DNA from: Phytoseiulus persimilis
Taxonomy: Eukaryota; Arthropoda; Arachnida; Mesostigmata; Phytoseiidae
Length of the DNA: 64,000 nucleotides
Assembly (NCBI GenBank): GCA_037576195.1
Contig: CM075102.1
Coordinates: forward strand, 43,768,745 to 43,832,744
Reading direction: 5' to 3'
The notes under the pieces are model-generated. The model was given only the letters and a program-made list of their open reading frames with translations. It was not told the origin of the DNA and ran no database searches. Made by a program: the position numbers and the translations under genes. Shown here piece by piece: positions 1 through 11,284 of this stretch; the stretch's first letter is position 1; each line of letters begins with the position of its first letter.

Positions 1-3000
1 CTGTTAAGTCTGACTCCGGGAGATGCTATCAATGTCCTGTATGATCGTTTGATGTTTCGCAGCACGCTACAGCAGCCATGGAGCGTACATAGAGGCTAGT
101 CTCCCAGGCGCTCTTAACAGAAACTTCCGCGCTCATCGCAAACCGCGATATTTGACGGGAATGGCTTCATGGAGTTCTCGGCCAGGAAGCAGACCCGGTG
201 TTCCGCAATAGACACTGAAACCTTTTTGCAAACTAATTCGTTAGCCCAATGGTGCGCTCGATGCCGACCAGCTCGAGAGTCAATAGCTAGAAGCGAGGCC
301 TGCAAAATCAAAATAAGCACGCTCCGGCTAGATCACCGTTCCTAGCTAGCCCCCAGGAAAGCAAGCGAGGCGTTAGATCCGCCTCGGAAGCTTCGCCACC
401 CACGCGATCCTCAACGGGGTCATCCGTTGACGGTTTTCGCGAGCGTTTCGCAAACCACTCTGAAATTGTTCCCCGGTTTTTTTTTTCAAATGTCCGCTCC
501 GCCCCGTCTCACTCAAAACTGGACCCGCGGAGGGCGAACGCGCTCATGGCCGGGGGATCGGCGTTACGTGAGGCAAAAGCTGCAGGGTCTCTGTGGCAAC
601 GGATCGAGATGACTCGGTTGCGGATCGGCCGAACGGAACCTGTCGCGTATGTTAACTTGTTGTTTGAGCGAACGCTTCTCGAAAGTTTCACCCGCTCGGA
701 AGCCGCAGCAGCCACAGATTCAGTTGCAGGCTGCGATTCAATAACACAAGGCTGGAATTCCGCGGAACACTCTCGAGGGAGGAAACGCCGCGAAGAGAGA
801 ACCCTCGTTCCGTCATAACGAGTGGTGTAGTGGGATCGTACTCAAACGAAGCATCACGTACGAAATTCAGCGCTCGCAACCGCCAGCTTCACGTATCGCG
901 GATCGTGTTCGACTCTATTCACAGGTTCATTCACGGCTCGATATGATATTCCTCGTCCATGAGCAATGAGAACCTGCGCGTCTACGTGCAGGATCGGGCA
1001 GAAACTGTCAAGGCCGCACGGGGCTCAGATTCGCACTCCCCATGCCGTGTCGGCCACGTTCACGCATCCCGATGGGTTACCGTTTTCAAGCAACTGATTC
1101 CTATTCACGATTCAACTTGATCCCGGGAAGAGGTTTTCGGTCAGCGTGCGAATTTTCCTACCTGAAGAGCGTATCACCCCTGTCTAAGAACAGAGAGCGC
1201 GCTATTTCGGTGCTCCGAGTCGAAATTGATTGCTGCAGTACATGCGCCCGCCAAGTCAAGGCAGCAGCTCCCTCAACCAGCCCGATTGATTATTGGATAT
1301 GTCTTCGTGCAACTTCGTGCGCCCTTCCACACTCATCAGAGTATATTAGTGCAGGAGCGAAGCGCACACTCGACATAATTCGTATCGTGTCAACAAACCG
1401 CTGCTGTTTGTACACTTTGATGATCGGCGACAAGTGAGCACATGGATCGCTCTGAGTAACGTTGATTTACATGGAATTCCATCTTGCGATCACGTTCAGC
1501 TCGAATTGGAGCATTCGTTTTCTCTGTCACCTTTCAGCGTTTCCGTGGGGCGAGGGGTTTTTGATTGTGAACCGAACTGAGTATCCTTCATTGCGATCAT
1601 GCTCTCGACGAGACGATCTCCGACGGACATGGGGTTGCAATCCTTTACGACGATCCCACTCACCCTCAGCCCGGAACAGTTCTCAACTCGAAGAAGTTGA
1701 TGCTTTCGACATCGCTTGAAAGCGCATCAAACTCTGAAGCGGACTAGCTCGCGCCATTCTCCATTGAGGACCAGACTTTGTCCATTAGCAACGAGGAAAA
1801 CCAATCCGGAATGATCCAGCTCGGTTCGGCAGAGCTCTGAAGCTGCGTTCTTGAGACTTCGAGAGCGCGTGTACGAGTGGGGTACTCTCAGGACTCGGGA
1901 ACGGAGGGTTGAAATCGATGACAATTCTTCTGAAATTTGATGCGTTCGAGGAACTGTTCATGAGGAGCGCATTCCTCTTTCTTCCATCCTCGGAATCCAA
2001 GGAAACAAAACCACATTTCCCCTCACGCCCCCCTCAAGGCCGCTTCTGCTCTTGCGGCCCGATCGCACGAGAACGGAAACGCGAGAGGGTGTCACGTGGG
2101 CGTGAGCCCGACCAGTCGCCAGCATTCTTGAGGTACATTGGGGTATGGTTGTTTAGTATTTCACGATTCCCGAATGCTTGAAAACGTATCGAGTCCTCTT
2201 CCGGCCGCAGAATCTATTTAAGGAGAGGAATAGCGCTATTTGGATCTCCAGGAACGCTACGTCGCTCGGCTACCGCGCATACGTATCCTGTGCGGCTCTG
2301 CAGACTCAGGCACAAGAGTCTGCCTGATCGGATGAAATATTCGTTCCCGCACCCCCCTCCGTGAGCCCGGCGTTTTCTGGTGTTGAGACGGTCAAGAAGT
2401 GTTCCTGCCGATCCTGGTGGTCGGGAGAGACCGTTCGTCAGAGGAGACGGTCTCGGGCGAAGCGTGACAGGGTGATTTCCGGGCGCCGATTTGCAGACAT
2501 CCCTTCCTCACTAACACAACTCGTCCACTCAGAACGGTCACCCAACGCTCAACGGAATTATTTCTTCTCGAGCCTAAATCAGCTGTCGTCGAGTTCCTCG
2601 TTTGGAACTCGTCCCACGGCACCGCCGAATCTCGAACCGCGACGTGTAGTTCGTTTTCTGTTGGAGCGACGTCGATGTCTGCTTTCATGTGGAATAGTTC
2701 GTACACAGCTACTATCGAGTGCGTTGCAGAACTCTCTAATCTCGCAGTTTATCCCGGATCTTTACCGGCTGGAACATCGATCGGGGAATCACTCCGGCCT
2801 CGACTACCCAAGTCGATTCATCATAACGGAGCGGAATGACAAAACGACGACCGCGTCATGCGGCACGGCTCCGGGAGGAGACCGCGGTGGTACTGACAAC
2901 GTGAGCGGGAATGGGAAATTCTTCGCAAGCGGCGCGTCAGTCGAATCTCAGGATGGGTATATGTTCGAGATCTCGCGGGAAGTTCAACCTTTCTTCTCGG

Positions 3001-3189
3001 AAAACAGTTAAGATGACGCAGCTGCACTGGTCATGGTTTTATGACGAGCTCTCTCTGAGACGGTCACGATAGATTCTTGCACGTCAATCGATCGTCGCCG
3101 ATTCTCTGATTTGAATGGATGATTCGGCGACCAATCTAACTACCACGCTCACTCTTTTCGGAATCAGTCCAATCCGATTGTCACGCAGC
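1..3189. other. No gene recognised
   Basis: The longest open frame (plus 2361-3011) has no domain and no coding-like composition. I see no RNA gene or repeat. Confidence 0.5.
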
Positions 3190-3540
3190 TCAATAGTAAC
3201 GAGTTCGGTCCCGAAAGACTTGTTTTCGAACCCATTCCGCTCCGATCTGGGTGAGATTCAGGGACATTTTCCCCCAATCGTGATCGACAAACGCGAGAAC
3301 TGAGATCGAGGTGTGCGGCTCCCCACGAGTCTGGAAAGCGACGAAGTGAGGGCCGAGCTCACCTGGACATCGTTCAGCGGACCTCGTTGAATGTACTCCC
3401 CAAGGACTCGGGGCAACAGAAAAGAATCCTCGCAGAAATTTCCAAAATTGATCCGCTTCTCAAGCAACTTACATTTTCTGAGGGATCACCGACGAAGGCG
3501 ATAATGCGCCTACGATTGCGAGCAGAACCACGGACTTCAT
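3190..3540 (-). CDS. Candidate small secreted protein, three exons
   Basis: The ATG at 3540 opens a signal-peptide-like start (MKSVVLLAIVGALSPSS). After 22 codons comes a perfect donor, AAAAT|gtaagt, at 3473. Exons 3406-3363 (donor GTCCAG|gtgagc) and 3299-3190 (acceptor ctcgatctcag) join in matching phase and end at TGA, giving 73 residues. The two introns would be 66 and 63 bp. There is one Cys near residue 36, so it is not a typical cysteine-rich peptide. No homology is recognised; the first exon is the best-supported part. Confidence 0.28.
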
Positions 3541-6500
3541 GTTCGCGGAGCCGGCTCGTCGAGCTCCCAGCAGACTGCTGAACTTTTCCACAAGAGAACT
3601 GTTTGTTCGTTGTCGCACGGTGAATCTCCGATCCGGCACTCTGTTCGTGAGAAGTCAGTCGGACGATTCGCTGGTGGTGGACCGGAATTCGCATGCGCCG
3701 AGCCTCAGCCTCTTCTCTACACTTGGGCAGAGCTGTAGAGTGACATCGAAGCTCCTCCCGATCTTTGGACGATTCTGTTAACGACTCGTGAATGTCGACG
3801 TTCGAAGATCGTTTGTTGATCGGTGGTTTTGTGAAAGTGGGGTGATCGAAGTTTCCTCGATTGAGCGAGTGATGTTTCAGTGAGAGGGCTTCGAGAAGGA
3901 AAATCCAAGTCGAAACTTTCGAGCGAGTGCGATCGGCAGTGATATTTTTACTCAACAACGCTGTGCTCGGAGACGGTTCGGATTGGCTTGGTTTCGTCGC
4001 GCCGTCAAGCTCGAATCAAGCGCTTTGGCACTGTGAGGTTTGCTCCGGTGGCTCTTCTCCTCCGCTTCAACAATCAGTTGATCGATTTCGACTCTTCTGT
4101 CGACTCCGCGTCAACCTTGCCTTTCTGCAACGGGGCACCAACTGACTGCTGGAGTTCGTTCCGGTGTGCCAAGGCAGGGATGGACAGCTGAACGACGTCC
4201 TTTCCCAGACGGAAACTGTGCAAAGCTAGAACTCGATCGCAACCGATCCGACTTCAGAAGCGGCCTCCCATTGTGGTAAAGCCTCGTCGAGCTCTGGCCG
4301 GCTGTAGCACATGGGACCTCGAAAGGACCCTCTCCGCGGTAAGGGCCCGACGAAGCCGAGAGAGGAAGAGATAGGGTGAAAGTAGCTGGGAGGGCCTTTA
4401 GCATCGCTCGAGGCGTTCTCCGATTCGCCAACCTGAGCGGTCAATTAAAATGTCAGATTCACAGCGGAACGTAATGAATTCGGACGAAAAAGTCATCAGT
4501 TCTAGATATTTTATACCTGGCGCGCAGTCTTGTTTATCGTCCGCATCGGTTTGCAGCAGCTGGAAACCGTCAGAAAATCTTCAACTGAGTTTGCAAGTTC
4601 GTCAGGCATCCAAGTCTTCTGGGCAAAGAGAGAATGAGCCACGGATGACCACACAGAAAAAAAAATTGCGCTCTTTATTTTTGCTGTTGAGAAACTCGAT
4701 CTCGAATAGCAGTCCTTCAAAACTTCTCGCTCGGCACGGCATTCTCGAATCAGCACCTGCGATCTAGTCCCGAATTAGCAGGAATCGCGATGCGGATCAA
4801 CGCGATCGATGGGACAGTCTGTCATCTTGAGGTTCTCAGGTCGGAGAAAAAGAAACATTCGAGCACAGAGTTTGACCTGTCGCAATCCGACAATGAATTT
4901 TCGGACGAATTTTCGCGGAGGGCTGCGCTAAGAGCGGAGCTAATGCACACATGCAAAGGTTACAAAGATAGTTCCGTGGAGTCATCGAAGATCTTGATTG
5001 AAAGCGAGACGTGGAATCGTAGTTCCTCGAGGATCGAAGGCATCAGCTCGAACAATATGTCTGCGCGGTTCCCCGGAATCGACGGAATTCATCCTTTCCA
5101 TTCCGTTTTGTCGAATAAGCAGCACGCTTTGGGCGAGTTCTCGGAGCGCTGTGAGCTCGATTGGGCCGTGAGGTGCCGGTGCGAATCTTCCGTTCCGCGA
5201 CACTGGAACCCGACGCTCTCGACGTTTTGTTCTGAATTCCTCCCGTCAGCCATTCGCGAGGAGCCTGCGTAGCCTTTGGCACCACGGTCGAGGAGCGAAG
5301 GTCGGTCGGTCTCTGGTTCCGTGGGTCTGGAGTTGGGGAAAACGAAAACGATACTCGGCGTGATAGCCATGAGCTCTGGACTAACGCTCCACGCTCGTAT
5401 CGATGCAAATCTGCACGTGTGGCACACATTGGATTGATGTCCTCGGTTGAGAGAGCAACGGTTGGGAGCACATGCGTTTCTCCGCGCTCCAGAACGCTGG
5501 ATACAAAGTGCTTCTGTGCCCGTGATGGGGTTCTCGACATCATCGTGGAACATAGCCGATCTTCTTCAGAGACTGAAAGGATCATCCCAGTGCCAGTCAA
5601 ATTGGGCAGGGTGATCAACTCCCCGAAGGTTGGAACCAACTCGAAGTCACCACTCGCTCCCAGAGGCAACAGAGTGTCAGACTGCCGTGATCTCTGTCAC
5701 AGCCTCCTCGAATTTATTGACAACTGATGACGCTCTTCTTAGGCTCATATCCAAACACAGTATTGAGTAGAAAACTTGCGTTACTCGAGAAGCGGGACTT
5801 CATCCGGAACGAATCGATTTCTCGTGGGAGTCCGAGCTATCTTTCAAGCCTGAGTGGGCTCGAAGCTGAGTTAGTACATCGCATCTTCATCCAAAGGGTG
5901 AAGACCCATCCGGACTGTTCCACTTTGGGCGAACAGCCAATCTCATCAACCACTGTTCATGAGAGCGCATGGAGCATCGGGTTCATCGGCCTATATATTC
6001 ATCAAAAGTTCAACAGTCTAAATGGGCCTGGATATTCCCCGATCTGCCGTGTCCGATTCGAGACTCGAGTCGCAAAAAACGAATTCGGAGAATCTAGGAA
6101 AAATGGGGGCAATCACCAAACTTCAAAATTTGCATTTCGGAATTCGGCTTCCGTCGAGTCAGTTATCGACACCGTTTTGATTCGCTCAAAGCAAAGAACA
6201 TGAAAGATCTCACAGGGCGAGTGCCCACGCGCGACAGAGTCGACCTCCGGAAACTTGGATCTTTCATGACAGTCGGATGCGTAACCACTCAGCGAACGGG
6301 ACCGGATCTTGGCGCTGAATCCAAGTCCCACAACCTGCATTCCGACGAGGTCCTTCTCTTCGGGACTTTTCAGGAACTCTTGTGTTTTATTTTTATTCCC
6401 TGTCTCCGGACGTAGTCAGGTGCGGCGTGTCCCCCCGTTTCCCCGACCAGAAACCCTCCCCTGATTCCAAGACCCTCCGAATAGATGAGGTCTCTATACA

Positions 6501-8264
6501 GAGCGAGTAGAGGAACTCAGTCGCATATCCCGCTAACCCTTGATCCGGAATCAATAATTTTACATTCGCTCAGTATCACAATAACTTCAACCAGGGTTCG
6601 GCAACTCGGTGCGGGCCGCATAATCTGGTTCGCAGTGCAAAAGACCATCGCGGCCGTTCAAACCTACGGGCCGCTACAGCCACTCAACCAATCTCAGCGA
6701 GCTATAACTGTTCGTTGGCCTTTTGACATGTCTAAGAAGAGTGACATCAGGCAAATATTAGGCTTTGAACTCAGGAATTGTTCCCTTGGCGAGAATAAGA
6801 GATCTGAGGTCCAAAAATATCACAACACGTCGATGTGACGAACGAAAAGTGAACACTCGATTCACTCGCCTGTTTCTCGTTCGTATTCAATAGCTGTTTT
6901 GGGGGTGGCGTCGAAGCGAACAATCGGTGACTAGAATCGGGAGGTTCCAGCCTTAATGGTGAGAGAATTTTCCCTTCGAGTAGTTTGGAGAAAAACCAAC
7001 GTCCTTGATTTGCGAGGAAAGCCTGTCCGTCTTCAAGGAACACAGACTGCGGTGGCACTACGGGAGCGCCCACCAAGGTGCGGAGGATCAGACAGAATTG
7101 AGGCACTGAAGAGTGCTCGCCACAAGCCGTTTCTGATGAAGCATCGAAGCAAGCTATTCAAGTGGCCTAGAAGTTGCATGCGCTGGCTGCCTTCTCGCGG
7201 CAGGCGATTTCATCAAAAAATGTCTCATAATCGCAGCGAACCAAGTGTGCCCTGAATCCACCGAAAAGTTCACCGATTCGAGCTTTCCAGAAGAATCATA
7301 GGTAGAAGAACCGGTGACATCGCGACGAATATCACGGAGCAGCTCAGCCAGCGGATTGATGTCATCGAAACTGAGAGATACTGCCGAATATTACTCGTCA
7401 GGTTCCAGCACCGTCATTCCTGAAGCCGAGCGTTAGCGTGTATGGTCGGCCGACATCGCATTTCTTTCCGATTTCCCAACGTTATTCGTCTCGATTCCGC
7501 GCTCTACATAGAAGCCCCTTCCACTAGACGGGCTTCTGGATCAGGAGAGGGTTTCTGTTCGAGGAAACGGGCTCGGGGAAACGGGCTGTATCCAACTGCG
7601 GAGACACCGAGAATATTCGGTGAATTGAATCGATGTTGGAGCATACCAAACGAAATTTTCTTCGTTCTTTGAATGAATCAAGTTGAATCGAGGTTGGAGA
7701 ACAGGAGCAAAGGAGCTCTGGAACCTACTGATGGCCCCACGAGTCTAACCTTTCCGAGGTTGGGCTTTGAGCTGGGTCCGTTCTCGAAGCTGTTTGTAGT
7801 CTCAGAATATCTACCATTGGTATTCATTGTTGTTGAAGAAGTGTGCGCCCGCTGTTTCATATCCCCACTGCTTGTTGGAACTCCACGGGTTCCAACATTT
7901 CCGCTCGCCCTCACCTCGAGGAGTCAACACCCCGGGAGACGTTGCTCGTGAGAATGCATCCTCGATGAAGTCCAGCAGTGGCGCAGCTTTTTCCATATCC
8001 GATGAATTTCACAAGTTTCGCCATCTGAGACACTGCAACAATCCTCGCTGACATCATCCGAACTCGGAACGGAACCTTAGAGAGCACTCTGAACGGCTTG
8101 CAGCAGGTTATCCCCGCAGGAAGGATGCTCGGGGGAGGGGGGGGGGGGGGGCGGAATGGATTCGGGATCGAAACCCTGAGCCGAGGGTTTTGTCTATTAG
8201 CACCGCGTCTCCAGACGAATCGGAAATAGTCAAAGTTTCTCTGTGGCTCAAACCATTCCTACAG
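3541..8264. other. No gene recognised
   Basis: A minus-strand open stretch from about 5690 to 5040 has a slightly coding-like codon pattern in its first half but no ATG, no clear donor and no domain. A run of G with one A interruption lies at 8131-8154. Confidence 0.5.
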
Positions 8265-8590
8265 CTCAAAGAATATTTGCGATAAATCATTTGGACAACC
8301 TAATCTTCGGGGGTCCGGGATCCATTGACCATTCAGACAGGGCGGATCCTGGACAACGTCGCGGGTTTCGAACATATTTTTCGAGAGGCAGAATCTACAC
8401 AACAGAGGGGAATCCGTTGGTGTGTGATATGGTACACAACGAGCCAGGGCAGGACACGACGAAATTGCCGTGGGCCGGAGGAGCAAGAACCACAAGGGTG
8501 GTGGGACTTTGTAAGTGGTGCAAATGTCAGCTACAACATAGATGGTGATGAACTGTGGTTCCCTTCTCAGCTTCCCATCCTCCAATCTGA
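8265..8590 (+). CDS. Candidate exon pair, unassigned
   Basis: The exon 8265-8510 lies between a good acceptor (caaaccattcctacag) and a perfect donor (CTTT|gtaagt). It is open for 81 codons in one frame, including NHLDNLIFGGPGSIDHSD and DTTKLPWAGGARTTRVV. Splicing over a 60 bp intron to the cttctcag acceptor at 8570 gives a stop after six codons (TGA at 8588-8590). No domain is recognised and no upstream exon was traced. Open runs of this length beside splice-like motifs occur by chance a few times in a window this size. Confidence 0.28.
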
Positions 8591-10639
8591 ATCTCTCGCT
8601 GTAACGATTCCGACTTGAACACATCCAAACTTCCTGGTCCACATTCTCGAGCCGAAGCGCTATCGTTCTTCTGTTGTTGTATCTCACAATAACAAAGTCG
8701 GAACTATCTGGTAGGTCTCGATCTTGTGTGAACCATTCGAATCATCTACTGAACGAAAAAAATTATCCATGGCATCCATGGAGTCCAATGAGAACAGTAG
8801 GATTGCCTTGTCAGCAACAACAAGAGAGCTCACTTTCGACTCGAAAGTTCAGACGCGAGGTTTTGAGGTTTTCGTTCCTCATGTGATTCAGGATCGATGG
8901 TCTCTATTGATCGCCTCTAGCACCATATATCACGTACTGCTCGGTTTCGGAAGGCTAGAGATCCAAAATTCGTTTCGGAGGATCGACTAAGATAACATGA
9001 GCTCATCTGCGTAGCCCCTTCTCTCGCTACGTCACTGGATATTCAGAGCCGAGAAGCGCTCTGCGGAGAGGAAAACGCTGGGAAATGACATTGCGGGAGT
9101 CCTCAGCGTGTGTTCCCCCTCCACGGAACTTTCTTGACCCAGGACTTGAGTTTTGTCCAACGTGTAGTTGACCCCGGCTTCTCCATGTTAAGATCAGGAA
9201 CGTTTGTCCGGGGCTTTATTGGAACAAGATGATTTAGCAGCCACCGCGTCGGTAGACACAATTCCATGAGCAATGTTGGTTTGGGCTTTTCGGCTGAGCT
9301 TCGGCTTTCTATGATAGCAGCGCCTTCGCGAGAGATCGCTTTTTTTTTTTTGACCTTCCCGTCGTGACTCTACAAGGAGTAGGAACAGCTGCCGGGAGAC
9401 TCTGCGGGACGCGTTGCTCTTACCATCCTAGTCGGATTACTTCTCGATTCTGAGCCGTACCGGAGAAAAATATGGAAGCGAGATTCAGGAAAAGTAGGTA
9501 AGTGAAGTAGTCCAACTCAGCCCTTCCCATCCGAATCTCCATCATCCGCGAAAATAGTTAAGAGCTCAGGGTCCTTCGCGAAAATCATTTGCGCCACCCA
9601 TCAAGATAAGTCTGCCGTATTCTCGGGCTAACAACGGCTTTCGAAAATGGGTCCATTGTTCATCTTGCGTCACCTCACCTTACGTAGAGGATGTGTATGA
9701 TACAATCTCAAGTCACATCACCCCGATTAGTTTCCGAAATGCAGGACGGTGTCGGAAAAAGCTTGAAGGATGCCTGAAAGAACACCATCTGAACTCGTCG
9801 CGAATTTTCGTTTACCACCGATGAGTTTTTCGATAAGGAACCCGCCGAACGGAGTACACGCTCGGACTGTCAGTGAACAGTGTTCGTCAATACCTCCTGG
9901 TCGAATAGCGGTCCCGGAAGACTCGCTGTGGTCGGAACCCAGCCACGGATCATTCCAACATCGTCCTGTTATCGCTTTGGAACGCGTACGATCTGATGAT
10001 GCCTGCAAACTCTGGTAGCAGAGCCGTAGCTTTTCGCACTCGAGGGAGTAGTGCATTCGCGAATGGAGTCTTCGCAAGCTAAATGAATCAACGGAATCAT
10101 TCTAGGTTCTGCATGTTCTTGGAAGTCTTCTGACGAGCTTCAGTGCATCAAGGAGTGCTCGAAAGGTTAATGAAAGCTTCGTTACATACTCGTTTCCTTT
10201 CGTTCACGAACACGTCCGTATAGCTGGCGGCGAGCTGACGTCTGCGAAGCAGAAGCGGCAAATGTTCCTTGTCGTTTCATACGGTCCTCGTATTCTTCAA
10301 TACCCAGAAGACGGACTAGGCAAACACGTCGACGCAGATCCCTCAACGGAGAACGGGTCGATCTCAAAATTTGTCATCCCGAGCGGGCAGCACGTTCGTT
10401 ATCCGTCAGCGTGTCGAATGACAATGAAGGAAAACTTACGCTGCGAAATTCGACTCAATCAGAGTGTTTCGATCCAGGAACAGCCCACGCCCGATTCCCC
10501 ACAACAAGCGTTAACGCTTCGCCGTATCCAGTCAATCTTAATGAGCAGTTTCAGACGATGCCGGCTGATTTCAGCCGGATCCTGCGATTCGTTTCACTCG
10601 ATAGATGACTTTTGTCGTCGGGACAGAATCGAGGGAATT
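8591..10639. other. No gene recognised
   Basis: The notable items are a T run at about 9340-9351 and, on the plus strand, an ATG at 9472 followed after eight codons by gtaagt. No partner exon keeps a long frame open. Confidence 0.45.
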
Positions 10640-10645
10640 TTTATT
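10640..10645 (-). terminator. Possible polyadenylation signal of the Brachyury gene
   Basis: AATAAA on the minus strand, about 360 nt after the stop codon. It is the first canonical hexamer I found downstream. The stretch between it and the stop codon would be the 3' UTR. Confidence 0.4.
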
Positions 10646-11006
10646 CGCCACTTGAATATTATCTGGATTCGTTGATCCCAATTTTGAACGAACACATCAC
10701 TTGCAATCTTTCTGATCAGTCGGAATCTTGCGGGACCGCAGTTGGACAATTTCCTCAAACGGACGAAGCACCGTGCGCGTTTGGTAGTGTGCTTTTCTCG
10801 AAGTCAAATCGATCTGCGTGCTCCAGCTGAGGGACTCTTTGCAGATAGAAGTCTACTTTGCAGGCATACCGACGGGAAAAATGATGACCACAGACATATT
10901 CTCTTCCCGCTTTCTCCTCTCCATGACACATCACGTGATTCGCGGTCCAAGATAGACAGGGACTCCAAGAATAAATAGATAATTCGATCCATCATAAATA
11001 GTTGTT

Positions 11007-11284
11007 CTATAGCTCTTCGATGTCTTGTGTGGGCGGAGGCGGCTCCCAGTAGTCGACAAACTGAATGTAAGGAAAGCCGAATGAAGAACTTGGCAAGAAC
11101 GCAGACGACTGACCCATCGAAGGTGGAGCAGACATCTGTGCGTGTGATTCCGGAGGCGGCGCTACCGGTGAGCATGGAATCTGTGCGCTAAGAGTCGGAT
11201 TCGAGAGGCGGAACGCTTCATTTTTCCAGTAGTCTAACGATGGCGTTCGGTAAACGTGCTGCAGCCATCGATTGTCAGGGCCAC
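11007..11284 (-). CDS. byn: Brachyury last exon, C-terminal tail
   Basis: The acceptor acggtttcag is followed by GT, which completes Gly226. A further 91 codons then run to TAG at 11009-11007. The tail is Pro/Ser-rich with aromatic clusters ([21 protein letters not shown]) and resembles a transactivation region rather than a folded domain. The neighbouring intron is 100 bp. Assignment rests on phase, open frame and position. Confidence 0.8.
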
